From the NCBI GenBank assembly GCA_017502915.1, contig JAFVUB010000006.1, positions 1 through 64,000 of the forward strand: a stretch of DNA of 64,000 nucleotides, given 5' to 3'. Source of the stretch: Clostridia bacterium (lineage in GTDB: Bacteria; Bacillota; Clostridia; Oscillospirales; CAG-272). A program made the position numbers and the translations under genes. The notes under the pieces are model-generated. The model was given only the letters and a program-made list of their open reading frames with translations. It made no database searches and was not told where the DNA came from. Below, one piece after another: positions 1 to 7,823 of the stretch (position 1 is the stretch's first letter; every line of letters begins with the position of its first letter).

Positions 1-77
1 AGTTCTACAACAATGAACGCATCCAACTTAAAACAAAACTGACACCACTCGAAAAGCGATGTCAGTTCGTTGCTTAA
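1..77 (+). CDS. IS3-family transposase (OrfB), C-terminal fragment
   Basis: Reading from base 3 gives the last 25 residues of a transposase, starting FYNNERIQLK and ending in TAA at 75-77. The YNNER-Q sequence followed by TPLEK is the usual end of the rve-type DDE integrase domain in IS3-family OrfB proteins. The 5' part is cut off by the window edge. Only the family can be named, not the subgroup with certainty. Confidence 0.75.
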   Translation, partial: FYNNERIQLKTKLTPLEKRCQFVA

Positions 78-140
78 TTTTTAATATTTTCTACTTTAGG
101 ACTCTTTTTTTGTGCTGTCCGTACAATTTGGGGCAGTTCA
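1..140 (+). mobile_element. Right end of an IS3-family (IS150-like) insertion sequence
   Basis: The window opens inside an insertion sequence. A transposase tail is readable to 77, and a stretch ending in GGGGCAGTTCA at about 140 resembles the terminal inverted repeat of IS3/IS150-type elements, which end in TCA on this strand. The left part lies outside the window, so the element's completeness and target duplication cannot be judged. Confidence 0.7.
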
Positions 141-173
141 AAGACTTGCTCTTTTTTTATCCAAGCCTGCGAC

Positions 174-202
174 TTGATTTGCTTCAAGAAGTGTGATATA
201 AT
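174..202 (+). promoter_or_regulatory. Sigma-A type promoter for the acetyltransferase gene
   Basis: TTGATT at 174-179 and TATAAT at 197-202 are separated by 17 bases, with a TG just before the -10 region. It lies 34 bases upstream of the ATG at 236 and just outside the insertion sequence end. Confidence 0.7.
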
Positions 203-235
203 CTGTTCAACAAACCGAAAGTGCGAGGCGATCTT

Positions 236-637
236 ATGAATATTACCCCCAACGAAAACGAGATAAAATATATACGGGAAGCGTTACGTCAGTTCAACGA
301 CATCTCCGTAGGCGACGACGCGCACAAGCCGCTCAACGTTGTTGAATATGACGATGCCGGAAATATTATTGCCGGTATCGTCGGCGGAACGTACTGGGGT
401 TGGTTGTACGTCGACGTTTTGTGGGTGCACGAGGAGCACCGTAAAAAGGGTATCGGCTCAAGGCTTCTGCGCAAAGCCGAAAGGGAAGCCGTTTGCAGAG
501 GCTGTCATCACGTTCATCTTGACACGATGAGCTGGCAAGCCCCGGAGTTTTACAAAAGACACGGCTACGAGGTGATCGCTATTCTCCCAGATATCCCGAC
601 CGGAAATCAAAAATATTTGCTGACAAAGGCGTTATAA
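236..637 (+). CDS. GNAT family N-acetyltransferase
   Basis: A 133-residue protein of the GCN5-related acetyltransferase fold, which moves an acetyl group from acetyl-CoA to an amine; the substrate is unknown. The core motif is visible as a valine-rich strand (LYVDVLWV), then EEHRKKGIGSRLL, the acetyl-CoA pyrophosphate-binding R-x-x-G-x-G/A loop, then an aromatic FYKRHGYE near the C terminus. The reading frame stays open to a GTG at 221, but the ATG at 236 is chosen because GAGGCG lies about 7 bases before it and GTG 221 has no such site. It is a single-gene unit next to an insertion sequence end, so a transferred or accessory gene is possible. Confidence 0.85.
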   Translation: MNITPNENEIKYIREALRQFNDISVGDDAHKPLNVVEYDDAGNIIAGIVGGTYWGWLYVDVLWVHEEHRKKGIGSRLLRKAEREAVCRGCHHVHLDTMSWQAPEFYKRHGYEVIAILPDIPTGNQKYLLTKAL

Positions 638-771
638 AACGAACCGACTCAAATTCACGCGCCAAGATCAAGATCCTTTTTTGCCGTGCTTGAGAAAACT
701 CCCCACTCAACCACCGGTGTGTGTACTTTTTGCTCCCTGTGAGATATAATATTCGCGAAAGGAGGAGAGAT

Positions 772-1386
772 ATGGATCAGATCAAGATAGGAAGATTTAT
801 TGCCGAGTGCAGAAAAAAGAAGGGGTTGACTCAAATGCAGTTGGCAGAGATGTTGAATATTACCGACAGAGCGGTGTCAAAATGGGAAACGGGCAGAACG
901 ATGCCGGATTCTTCTATTATGATCGAGCTGTGTGATATTCTCGAGATCAGCGTAAACGAATTATTATGTGGGGAGGTAATTGCGATGGACAATTACAAGG
1001 AAGAGCTTGAAAACAACCTTTTGGAGATGGTCAAGCAGAAGGAAGCGGCGGATAGGACGCTTTTGGCGCTCGAGTGGGTCATCGGCATACTGTCTTGCGT
1101 CGTAATATTTGTGCCGGTATTTATCGGTGCGCTGCTGCCGATGGAGGATTGGATGCGACTTGTTGTCGTCTTCTCGGGATTCATCCCGGGAATTATCGGA
1201 TTTCTTTATGCCGTGAAGATCGAGCAGGTCGCGGGGTATTACGAGTGCGGTCATTGTAAGCACACCTATGTCCCGACCTACAGATCGGTTAGCTTTGCGC
1301 AGCATAGGGGCAGAACGAGATATATGAGATGCCCTAAATGCAACAAAAAATCTTGGCAGAAAAAGGTCTTGAGCAAGAACAAATGA
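772..1386 (+). CDS. XRE-family transcriptional regulator with membrane and zinc-ribbon parts
   Basis: A 204-residue protein. Residues 1-65 are a helix-turn-helix of the Cro/XRE type (KKKGLTQMQLAEMLNITDRAVSKWE). Two hydrophobic segments around residues 105-150 suggest a membrane hairpin, and the C-terminal 45 residues carry two CxxC pairs (CGHC, CPKC) that look like a zinc ribbon. This layout is common in Clostridia among membrane-linked XRE regulators; the signal sensed is not known. The start at 772 follows AAAGGAGG by 6 bases, and the upstream ATG at 721 has no ribosome site. It is followed by a terminator and stands alone. Confidence 0.85.
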   Translation: MDQIKIGRFIAECRKKKGLTQMQLAEMLNITDRAVSKWETGRTMPDSSIMIELCDILEISVNELLCGEVIAMDNYKEELENNLLEMVKQKEAADRTLLALEWVIGILSCVVIFVPVFIGALLPMEDWMRLVVVFSGFIPGIIGFLYAVKIEQVAGYYECGHCKHTYVPTYRSVSFAQHRGRTRYMRCPKCNKKSWQKKVLSKNK

Positions 1387-1396
1387 GCTTTTTCGA

Positions 1397-1447
1397 TTCA
1401 CCGCAGATACGTTACTCAACCGTACCGTGTCTGCGGTGAAATTTTTT
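1397..1447 (+). terminator. Rho-independent terminator after the XRE gene
   Basis: A 15-bp stem (1397-1411 with 1426-1440, one G-U pair) around a 14-base loop is followed by a run of T at 1442-1447. Confidence 0.8.
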
Positions 1448-1488
1448 ATATAAAATTTGTGTATATCAAACAAATTTACAAATAGGTG

Positions 1489-1517
1489 TTTACAAATCGA
1501 ATAAAATAGAGTAAAAT
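1489..1517 (+). promoter_or_regulatory. Promoter of the pyrH-polC gene block
   Basis: TTTACA at 1489-1494 and TAAAAT at 1512-1517 with a 17-base spacer, 38 bases before pyrH. No other good promoter was seen up to polC, so this may drive the whole block. Confidence 0.6.
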
Positions 1518-1555
1518 ATATACATATAATTATAAGGGAAAGTGTGGGATTTTAT

Positions 1556-2266
1556 ATGAGTCAGGCGAAATATAAAAGAATACTCTTAAAGCTGTCGGGA
1601 GAGGCGATCTCCGGTCGAGCCGACGGCATACTTGATTTTGAATTTATCGGTAAGATCGCACAGGTGCTGAAAAAGTGCGTTGCTGAAGGCGTTCAGGTCG
1701 CCATTATCGTTGGTGCCGGAAATATCTGGAGAGGCGCTAAGGGCGTTGGTATGGACCGTTGCCGTGCCGACAGCATGGGAATGCTTGCAACCGTTATAAA
1801 CGCGCTTGGTCTTGAGGACGAGTTTAACCGTTGCGGTCTTGACGCCGTTGCTATGTCTGCCGTTGAGATAAGTGAGTTCGTTGAGCTTTATAATGCAGGA
1901 CGCGCAAAGCGTTATCTTGAAAGCGGAAAGGTCGTTATCATCGGCGGAGGAACGGGAAATCCCTATTTTACGACCGACACTGCCGCCGTGCTTCGAGCCG
2001 CCGAGCTTGAGGTCGACGCGGCGCTGCTTGCAAAGAATATCGACGGCGTTTATAACGCCGATCCTAAAAAGGACCCGAACGCCGTCCGTTACGACGAGCT
2101 GACCTACCGTGAGATGGTCGATCGCGAGCTTCACGCAATAGATCTCACTGCGGCGTCCTTCTGTATGGACAATGATCTTACCACCTATCTCTTTGAGCTT
2201 CGCGATCCCGAGAACATATACAGAGCAGTAACCGGTCAGCGTATCGGTACAGAAATACATAAATAA
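1556..2266 (+). CDS. pyrH: UMP kinase
   Basis: Phosphorylates UMP to UDP with ATP in pyrimidine nucleotide synthesis; cytoplasmic homohexamer of the amino acid kinase fold. The 236-residue product starts MSQAKYKRILLKLSGEAI, the classic N terminus of bacterial PyrH, and has the GGGTGNPYFTTDTAA motif for UMP and phosphate binding, plus GAGNIWRG. A GTG at 1544 is also in frame (four extra residues); the ATG at 1556 is preferred because it matches the family start. First gene of a block with frr directly after it (20-base gap), the usual pairing in Bacteria. Confidence 0.95.
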   Translation: MSQAKYKRILLKLSGEAISGRADGILDFEFIGKIAQVLKKCVAEGVQVAIIVGAGNIWRGAKGVGMDRCRADSMGMLATVINALGLEDEFNRCGLDAVAMSAVEISEFVELYNAGRAKRYLESGKVVIIGGGTGNPYFTTDTAAVLRAAELEVDAALLAKNIDGVYNADPKKDPNAVRYDELTYREMVDRELHAIDLTAASFCMDNDLTTYLFELRDPENIYRAVTGQRIGTEIHK

Positions 2267-2286
2267 AATTATCGGAGGATATAAAA

Positions 2287-2841
2287 ATGAAACTTGATAC
2301 TAAGACATACGAGCAGAGAATGCAGAAGACCATCGCCTCTTTTGAGGAGAACATAGGAACCATTCGCGCAGGTCAGGCAAACCCCGCAGTTCTTGCGAAG
2401 GTCAGCTTCGAGTATTACGGAGCCCCGACCCCCATCAACACTATGGCGGATATCAAGGCGACCGACAGTAAGACCATAACCGTTACCCCCTACGACAGAA
2501 CCACTCTCAAGGCAATGGAGAAGGCGATACTCGCGTCTGACATCGGTATCACTCCCTCGAATGACGGTTCGGTCATTCGTCTGATCTTCCCCCAGCCGAC
2601 CGAGGAGCGCCGTCGTGAGCTTGGTAAGCAGGTTCAGAAATACGGCGAGGACGCAAAGGTTGCTATCCGCAATATCCGTCGCGATGCAAACGACGACACC
2701 AAGAAGCAGAAGAAGGATTCGCTTATGACCGAGGACGAGGCAAAGCAGTCTGATAAGCTGGTTCAGGATATGACCGATAAGTACATCAAGAAGGTCGAGG
2801 AGATCGCAGACAAGAAGATCGCTGAGATCATGAAGATCTGA
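2287..2841 (+). CDS. frr: Ribosome recycling factor
   Basis: Splits post-termination ribosomes together with EF-G. The 184 residues equal the family's usual length of about 185. Visible signatures are AGQANPAVLAKVSFEYYGAPTP near residue 30, the conserved DIGITPSNDG, and the long charged helices at both ends (RNIRRDAND, then KKVEEIADKKIAEIMKI) that form the three-helix arm. GGAGG at 2274-2278 sits at a good distance from the ATG. It lies between pyrH and uppS as in most Firmicutes. Confidence 0.96.
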   Translation: MKLDTKTYEQRMQKTIASFEENIGTIRAGQANPAVLAKVSFEYYGAPTPINTMADIKATDSKTITVTPYDRTTLKAMEKAILASDIGITPSNDGSVIRLIFPQPTEERRRELGKQVQKYGEDAKVAIRNIRRDANDDTKKQKKDSLMTEDEAKQSDKLVQDMTDKYIKKVEEIADKKIAEIMKI

Positions 2842-2857
2842 TTTTTGAGAGGATAAA

Positions 2858-3556
2858 ATGTCAAAGACCGATTCCGGAGAGAAGGGTATACAGCATATAG
2901 CTTTCATAATGGACGGCAACGGACGGTGGGCAAAGGCGCGCGGGCTGACCCGCGACGCCGGCCACCGTGCCGGTGTTGAAGCTTTTCGCCGCGTGGTTAG
3001 CCACTGCGGCGATATCGGCATTCCCATTGTGACCGTCTACGCCTTTTCGACCGAGAATTGGAAAAGACCTGCCCGTGAGGTCTCGCTTCTTATGAATCTT
3101 CTTTCAAATTATCTTGAAAGCTGTGGCGACGATATGATGGCGCATGGCGTTCGTTTCCGGGTCATAGGAGATAAAACTCCCTTTAAGCGCGAGCTTCGCG
3201 AAAGCATTGATAAGCTTGAAAGGCTGACCGAAAACAATACGAGATTGCTCAACGTTGCGCTGAATTACGGCGGGCGGGACGAGTTGGTGCACGCCTTTAA
3301 CCGCTTGGCAGAAAAGGGGATCACCAATATAAAAGAGGAGGATATCTCGCGAGAGCTTTACACGGCGGGAATTCCCGATCCCGATCTGATCGTCCGCTCG
3401 TCCGGCGAGCTTAGACTTTCTAATTTTCTCATCTGGCAGGGGGCATACTCCGAGCTGTATTTTACCGACACTCTCTGGCCGGATATGACGAGCGAGGACG
3501 TTGACCTCGCAATTCTTGAGTATAAAAACCGGCACCGCCGGTATGGAGGGCTATAA
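2858..3556 (+). CDS. uppS: Undecaprenyl diphosphate synthase (isoprenyl transferase)
   Basis: Condenses isopentenyl diphosphate units onto farnesyl diphosphate with cis geometry, making the carrier lipid for cell-wall precursors. The 232-residue product shows the catalytic Asp in FIMDGNGRWAKARG (residues 17-29), the FSTENW motif and the C-terminal RSSGELRLSNFLIWQ motif followed by YSELYF. These are the conserved regions of cis-prenyltransferases. Its stop codon shares one base with the cdsA start (TAATG), pointing to translational coupling. Confidence 0.95.
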   Translation: MSKTDSGEKGIQHIAFIMDGNGRWAKARGLTRDAGHRAGVEAFRRVVSHCGDIGIPIVTVYAFSTENWKRPAREVSLLMNLLSNYLESCGDDMMAHGVRFRVIGDKTPFKRELRESIDKLERLTENNTRLLNVALNYGGRDELVHAFNRLAEKGITNIKEEDISRELYTAGIPDPDLIVRSSGELRLSNFLIWQGAYSELYFTDTLWPDMTSEDVDLAILEYKNRHRRYGGL

Positions 3557-4413
3557 TGCGGACAAGAATAATTTCAGGCGTCATCGGAGCTGCCCTGGTT
3601 TTTCCGATCTTTTGGTTTTCGGATACCTGGGTGTTTCCCATTGTTTTGGCGCTTGCAACGTTGATCTCGTCCTACGAGATGCTGCGCTGCATCGGAGTGC
3701 ATAGAAAGTATTATTTTTCGCTGCCCGTTCTGATATTTTCAACCAGTATGCCCCTCGTGGCGCGCGCATCACAAACGGTCCCGGGTGTAGATCTGGTTTT
3801 CGTGTTGCTTTCGGGCGTTGTGGTTTTCGTTCTTTATTTGCTTGTCGTCTCGCTTTTTTCAAAGGGAGATTTCAAGCTGCCCGACGCCGCAATGGTTTTT
3901 ATGACCGAGATCTATATTATCGGGGGATATACCTCGGTGGTGTTGCTGCGCGATTTCGGAAGCGCCGGACAGTACATATACCTTTTTATCTTCCTTGGCG
4001 CGTGGTCGACAGACATCTTTGCGTATTTCGTCGGACGCGCATTCGGCCGTCATAAGCTCATACCCGACGTTAGCCCGAAGAAGACGGTTGAGGGGAGCAT
4101 CGGAGGTGTCGTTTTCTGTGTTCTGACCCTTCTGTGTTACGCCTTTGTGCTTGAAAGGTTTTTCGGTCAGCAGCCGAACTATCTTGTTATCGCAATTATA
4201 GGACTCGTTATTTCGTGCGTGGCGCAGATAGGAGACCTTATGATGTCTCAGATCAAGAGAAGCTACGGCATCAAGGATTTCGGAAAGATCATGCCCGGGC
4301 ACGGAGGACTGTTGGACCGCTTTGATTCGGGACTTTCGGTCTCGCTGATACTTATAATCGCCTGCGAGATCGTCAGAAATCTTGGAGGAGAGCTGTTTTT
4401 AGAGGTATTATGA
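3556..4413 (+). CDS. cdsA: Phosphatidate cytidylyltransferase
   Basis: Makes CDP-diacylglycerol from phosphatidic acid and CTP, the branch point of phospholipid synthesis, in the cytoplasmic membrane. The 285-residue protein has about seven to eight hydrophobic segments, and the C-terminal family signature is present: S-P-K-KTVEGSIGG near residue 175, then KDFGKIMPGHGGLLDRFDS near residues 238-256. The gene overlaps uppS by one base and dxr by four, in an isoprenoid and membrane-lipid operon. Confidence 0.95.
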   Translation: MRTRIISGVIGAALVFPIFWFSDTWVFPIVLALATLISSYEMLRCIGVHRKYYFSLPVLIFSTSMPLVARASQTVPGVDLVFVLLSGVVVFVLYLLVVSLFSKGDFKLPDAAMVFMTEIYIIGGYTSVVLLRDFGSAGQYIYLFIFLGAWSTDIFAYFVGRAFGRHKLIPDVSPKKTVEGSIGGVVFCVLTLLCYAFVLERFFGQQPNYLVIAIIGLVISCVAQIGDLMMSQIKRSYGIKDFGKIMPGHGGLLDRFDSGLSVSLILIIACEIVRNLGGELFLEVL

Positions 4414-5564
4414 GCTACGAATATCCCGAGCTGACGCTGCTTGGGTCGACCGGGTCGATCGGTCGTCAAGCGCTTGAGCTCGCTGATGCAAAGAATATAA
4501 AAATAAACGGTCTCGCCGCAAATAAAAGCGTAGCAGAGGTCGAAAAGCAGGCAAGACGGTTCATGCCGTCTTTCTGCGTTATGAGCGACCCGCGTGCCGC
4601 AGCAGACCTTAAAGACCGTCTTGCCGATACCGAAATTACCGTTTTGTCGGGCGACGACGGTATGACCGAGCTTATTGGCAGAACACGTGGAGTGGTTCTC
4701 AACGCCGTTATCGGAAGCGCGGGACTTAAGCCGACGCTTGATACCATCGACGCCGGACGTGAGCTGGCTCTGGCAAACAAGGAGTCGCTGGTCATGGCGG
4801 GAGATATCGTTATGTCTCGCGCCAAGGAGAAGGGGATAACTCTTCGTCCCGTAGACAGTGAGCATTCTGCCATCTGGCAGTGCCTCAGGGGCTCGTCTCA
4901 CGGCGAGCTGAAAAAGCTGATACTGACGGCGTCGGGTGGTCCTTTCTTCGGCATGAAGAGGGACGAGCTTGAAAGTAAGGGGCTTGACGACGCGCTGGCA
5001 CACCCGACGTGGAATATGGGGCGAGCCATCACGGTCGACAGCGCGACTCTTATGAACAAAGGCTTTGAGGTCATTGAGGCAGCTAAGCTTTTCGGTGTCG
5101 ACGCCGATCACATTGAGGTGCTCGTTCACCGCGAGAGTATAATTCATTCGATGACGGAATATATTGATAACAGCGTGATCGCCCAGCTTTCTCCTCCCGA
5201 TATGAGGCTCTGCATAAACTATGCACTGACCTATCCGAGAAGGGAAAGCGGAGTTACGCCCTCGCTCGATCTCGCGTCTATGGGAAGGCTGACCTTTGCC
5301 GCTCCCGATTGCGAGACATTCACTCTTTTGCCGCTTGCCTTCAAGGCTTTGCGCGCGGGAGGCGCGTTGCCTGCCGTGCTTCACGCGGCAAATGAGGAAA
5401 CGGTTGGGGCGTTCCTTTACGGACGGATCACAAAATTTACCGATATTCAGGACACCGTTTGCCGAGTTGTAGACGAGCTTTCGGAATACTGTTCAAAAAC
5501 AGAGCTTTCCGATGTTTTCGAGGCAGACTCCGCCGCTCGACAGAGGGTTCTTGAACTGATTTGA
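4410..5564 (+). CDS. dxr: 1-Deoxy-D-xylulose 5-phosphate reductoisomerase
   Basis: Second step of the non-mevalonate (MEP) isoprenoid pathway: rearranges and reduces DXP to 2-C-methyl-D-erythritol 4-phosphate with NADPH. The 384 residues fit the family. The N terminus has the NADPH fold motif LLGSTGSIGRQ, followed by NKESLVMAG, the metal-binding VDSEHSAIWQ, the flexible-loop HPTWNMG and SIIHSM. It overlaps cdsA by ATGA. With dxs (36.9 kb) and ispG in the same window, the organism clearly uses the MEP pathway. Confidence 0.96.
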   Translation: MSYEYPELTLLGSTGSIGRQALELADAKNIKINGLAANKSVAEVEKQARRFMPSFCVMSDPRAAADLKDRLADTEITVLSGDDGMTELIGRTRGVVLNAVIGSAGLKPTLDTIDAGRELALANKESLVMAGDIVMSRAKEKGITLRPVDSEHSAIWQCLRGSSHGELKKLILTASGGPFFGMKRDELESKGLDDALAHPTWNMGRAITVDSATLMNKGFEVIEAAKLFGVDADHIEVLVHRESIIHSMTEYIDNSVIAQLSPPDMRLCINYALTYPRRESGVTPSLDLASMGRLTFAAPDCETFTLLPLAFKALRAGGALPAVLHAANEETVGAFLYGRITKFTDIQDTVCRVVDELSEYCSKTELSDVFEADSAARQRVLELI

Positions 5565-5581
5565 AATAGAGGTGTTATACT

Positions 5582-6730
5582 ATAATTATTCTGTACGTAG
5601 CGCTGGCGCTACTGCTGTTTGGCGTTCTGATATTCGTTCACGAGCTGGGTCATTATATCGCGGCAAGACTGAGTGGCGTTCGGGTCATTGAGTTTGCCAT
5701 AGGCATGGGGCCGAAGCTCCTTGTTCGAACCTCTAAAAAAACGGGAATACGTTATTCGCTCAGGCTCTTTCCGGTCGGAGGCTTTTGCGCGATGGAGGGA
5801 GAGGGCGAGAACTCCAACCCGATCAGATCAGAGTCTTCGGAGCAGAGTGTAGAGGAGGATAAAGACCCGCGCTCATATAAGAACAAGCCGGCGTGGGTAA
5901 AGATGATAATTCTGTTTGCCGGTCCGGTCATGAATATTTTGCTCGGGTTTGTTATGACCTTCGTTATGGTCATCGCAACCAGAGGGGCAGACGGTCAGAT
6001 AATACTGGCGTCAAACACCGTTACGCAGTTTGACAGTCTTGCCATCAGTGCCGAAACGGGTCTTCGGGTCGGAGATACGGTTATCAAGGTTGGAAACACG
6101 CCGATACACACCGGTCAGGAGCTGACGTATGAGATCTCTATGCAGGGCAGGGAGATCGAGGAGTACCGCCAGTACGTCGGTGGCGATAACTTCGTTAACC
6201 GACAGGTCGTCAGCCTTGATCTGACGGTTATTCGTGACGGAGAAACGATGGTTCTCGAGGACGTTAAGTTCTTTGCCGAAATAGCGCAGGGAACGGTTCT
6301 CGGAAACACGGATTTCTACGTTGCCCGTGAGAGGGTCAACTTTGGAAGCATAGTTAAGCAGACCTTTTTCCGTTCGCTTTCGAGCGTCAAAATGGTTTGG
6401 GATTCGTTGGTTGGGCTGATAAGCGGTCGCTTTGGCTTGGCGGCGGTTTCGGGTCCCGTCGGAACCACTCAGGTCATAACTCAGGCGGCTCAGGCGGGAT
6501 GGTATATGCTGCTTTATATCTTCATCGTTATTTCGATGAACCTTGGAGTGTTCAATCTTCTGCCGTTTTTACCGCTCGACGGAGGACATATAGTTTTTGC
6601 TCTGTACGAGCTTATCTTCCGCCGTCCCGCACCCAAAAAGCTTGAGGAGACTTGCCAGATCGTCGGCGTTATGCTGATGTTCGGGCTTATGATAGTTGTA
6701 ACGTTTAAGGATATTTTCACACTTTTCTGA
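5582..6730 (+). CDS. rseP: Site-2 intramembrane metalloprotease (RseP/RasP family), non-standard start codon
   Basis: A zinc protease of the membrane that cuts transmembrane segments of anti-sigma factors, signal peptides or similar substrates. The catalytic HELGH is encoded at 5639-5653 within the first membrane segment. A PDZ domain follows (SAETGLRVGDTVIKVGN), then the LLPFLPLDGGHI segment that supplies the third zinc ligand. No ATG, GTG or TTG exists between the TAG at 5567 and HELGH. The nearest sensible start is ATA at 5582, 7 bases after AGAGGTG, giving an N terminus IIILYVALALLLFGVLIFVH that matches the family. The first ATG, at 5705, would delete the active site. ATT at 5585 is an alternative. 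It overlaps ispG by one base. Confidence 0.85.
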   Translation: MIILYVALALLLFGVLIFVHELGHYIAARLSGVRVIEFAIGMGPKLLVRTSKKTGIRYSLRLFPVGGFCAMEGEGENSNPIRSESSEQSVEEDKDPRSYKNKPAWVKMIILFAGPVMNILLGFVMTFVMVIATRGADGQIILASNTVTQFDSLAISAETGLRVGDTVIKVGNTPIHTGQELTYEISMQGREIEEYRQYVGGDNFVNRQVVSLDLTVIRDGETMVLEDVKFFAEIAQGTVLGNTDFYVARERVNFGSIVKQTFFRSLSSVKMVWDSLVGLISGRFGLAAVSGPVGTTQVITQAAQAGWYMLLYIFIVISMNLGVFNLLPFLPLDGGHIVFALYELIFRRPAPKKLEETCQIVGVMLMFGLMIVVTFKDIFTLF

Positions 6731-7812
6731 TGGATTACAATAAGATTAGAAGAAAAACGAATAAGGTCTCGGTCGGCAGAGTTGAGATTGGTGGCGATGC
6801 ACCGCTTTCGGTGCAGTCGATGACTAATACGAGCGCGCACGACGTTGAGGCAACGCTTTCGCAGATCCGCGCCCTTGAAGCGGCGGGCTGTGATATAGTC
6901 AGGATCGCAGTGCCCGATCTTGATGCCGCCGAAACTATTAAAAGAGCAAAAAATGAGGGCATATCGGTGCCGCTCGTCGCAGATATACACTTTGATTACA
7001 GAATAGCTCTGCGCTGTGCCGAGCTTGGGGTCGATAAGATACGTATAAACCCCGGAAACATTGGCTCGGACGATCGAGTTCGTGAGGTCTGTCGCGCCTG
7101 CGAGGCATCGGACATACCGATCCGCATCGGGGTAAACTCGGGTTCGCTCGAAAAGAATATACTTGAGAAGTACGGTTCTCCCACCCCGGAGGCACTTTGC
7201 GAGAGCGCGTTGCACCATGCGGAGCTTCTTGAACGGTTTGGCTTTTCGAATATAGTTATTTCGATAAAGACAACCAACGTTCCCGATATGATAAGCGCAA
7301 ACCGAAGACTCGGCGAGCTTTGCAGCTATCCGCTTCACCTCGGAGTCACCGAGGCGGGGCTTTACGAGCGCGGTCTGGTACGTTCTGCGGTCGGAATCGG
7401 CTCGTTGCTCTGCGACGGAATCGGAGACACCCTGAGAGTTTCACTGACCGACGATCCTGTGTCAGAGGTTGCCGCCGCGAGAAAGATACTCAACGCGGTT
7501 GGTGTTGACGGCGTTCGCGGAATGAACATCATCAGCTGCCCCACCTGCGGACGGACCCGCGTGGACCTGATCGGTCTTGCCTCGGCGTTTGAACGCGCGG
7601 CGGCAGACGCGGGACTGCTCGGACTCCCTATAGACGTTGCGCTGATGGGCTGTGCCGTAAACGGACCGGGCGAGGCTCGCGAGGCAGACGTCGGTATTGC
7701 CGGAGGCGTTGGCGAGGCACTGCTCTTTGAAAAGGGAGAGGTCATCTGCAAAATACCCGAGGAGGACGTAGTTCCCGCGCTTATAGCAAGGATAAAAGAA
7801 AAGTTTCAATAA
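6730..7812 (+). CDS. ispG: 4-Hydroxy-3-methylbut-2-en-1-yl diphosphate synthase (flavodoxin)
   Basis: Penultimate MEP-pathway enzyme; reduces the cyclic diphosphate MEcPP to HMBPP with a [4Fe-4S] cluster. The 360 residues comprise a TIM barrel starting with VSVGRVEIGGDAPLSVQSM and a C-terminal cluster-binding part with ISCPTCGRTRVDL (two Cys) and MGCAVNGPGEA (third Cys). Length is typical of the short bacterial form. The ATG shares one base with the rseP stop. In Firmicutes dxr-rseP-ispG-polC is a conserved order, which supports the rseP reading. Confidence 0.96.
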   Translation: MDYNKIRRKTNKVSVGRVEIGGDAPLSVQSMTNTSAHDVEATLSQIRALEAAGCDIVRIAVPDLDAAETIKRAKNEGISVPLVADIHFDYRIALRCAELGVDKIRINPGNIGSDDRVREVCRACEASDIPIRIGVNSGSLEKNILEKYGSPTPEALCESALHHAELLERFGFSNIVISIKTTNVPDMISANRRLGELCSYPLHLGVTEAGLYERGLVRSAVGIGSLLCDGIGDTLRVSLTDDPVSEVAAARKILNAVGVDGVRGMNIISCPTCGRTRVDLIGLASAFERAAADAGLLGLPIDVALMGCAVNGPGEAREADVGIAGGVGEALLFEKGEVICKIPEEDVVPALIARIKEKFQ

Positions 7813-7823
7813 AAGGATAGCGT

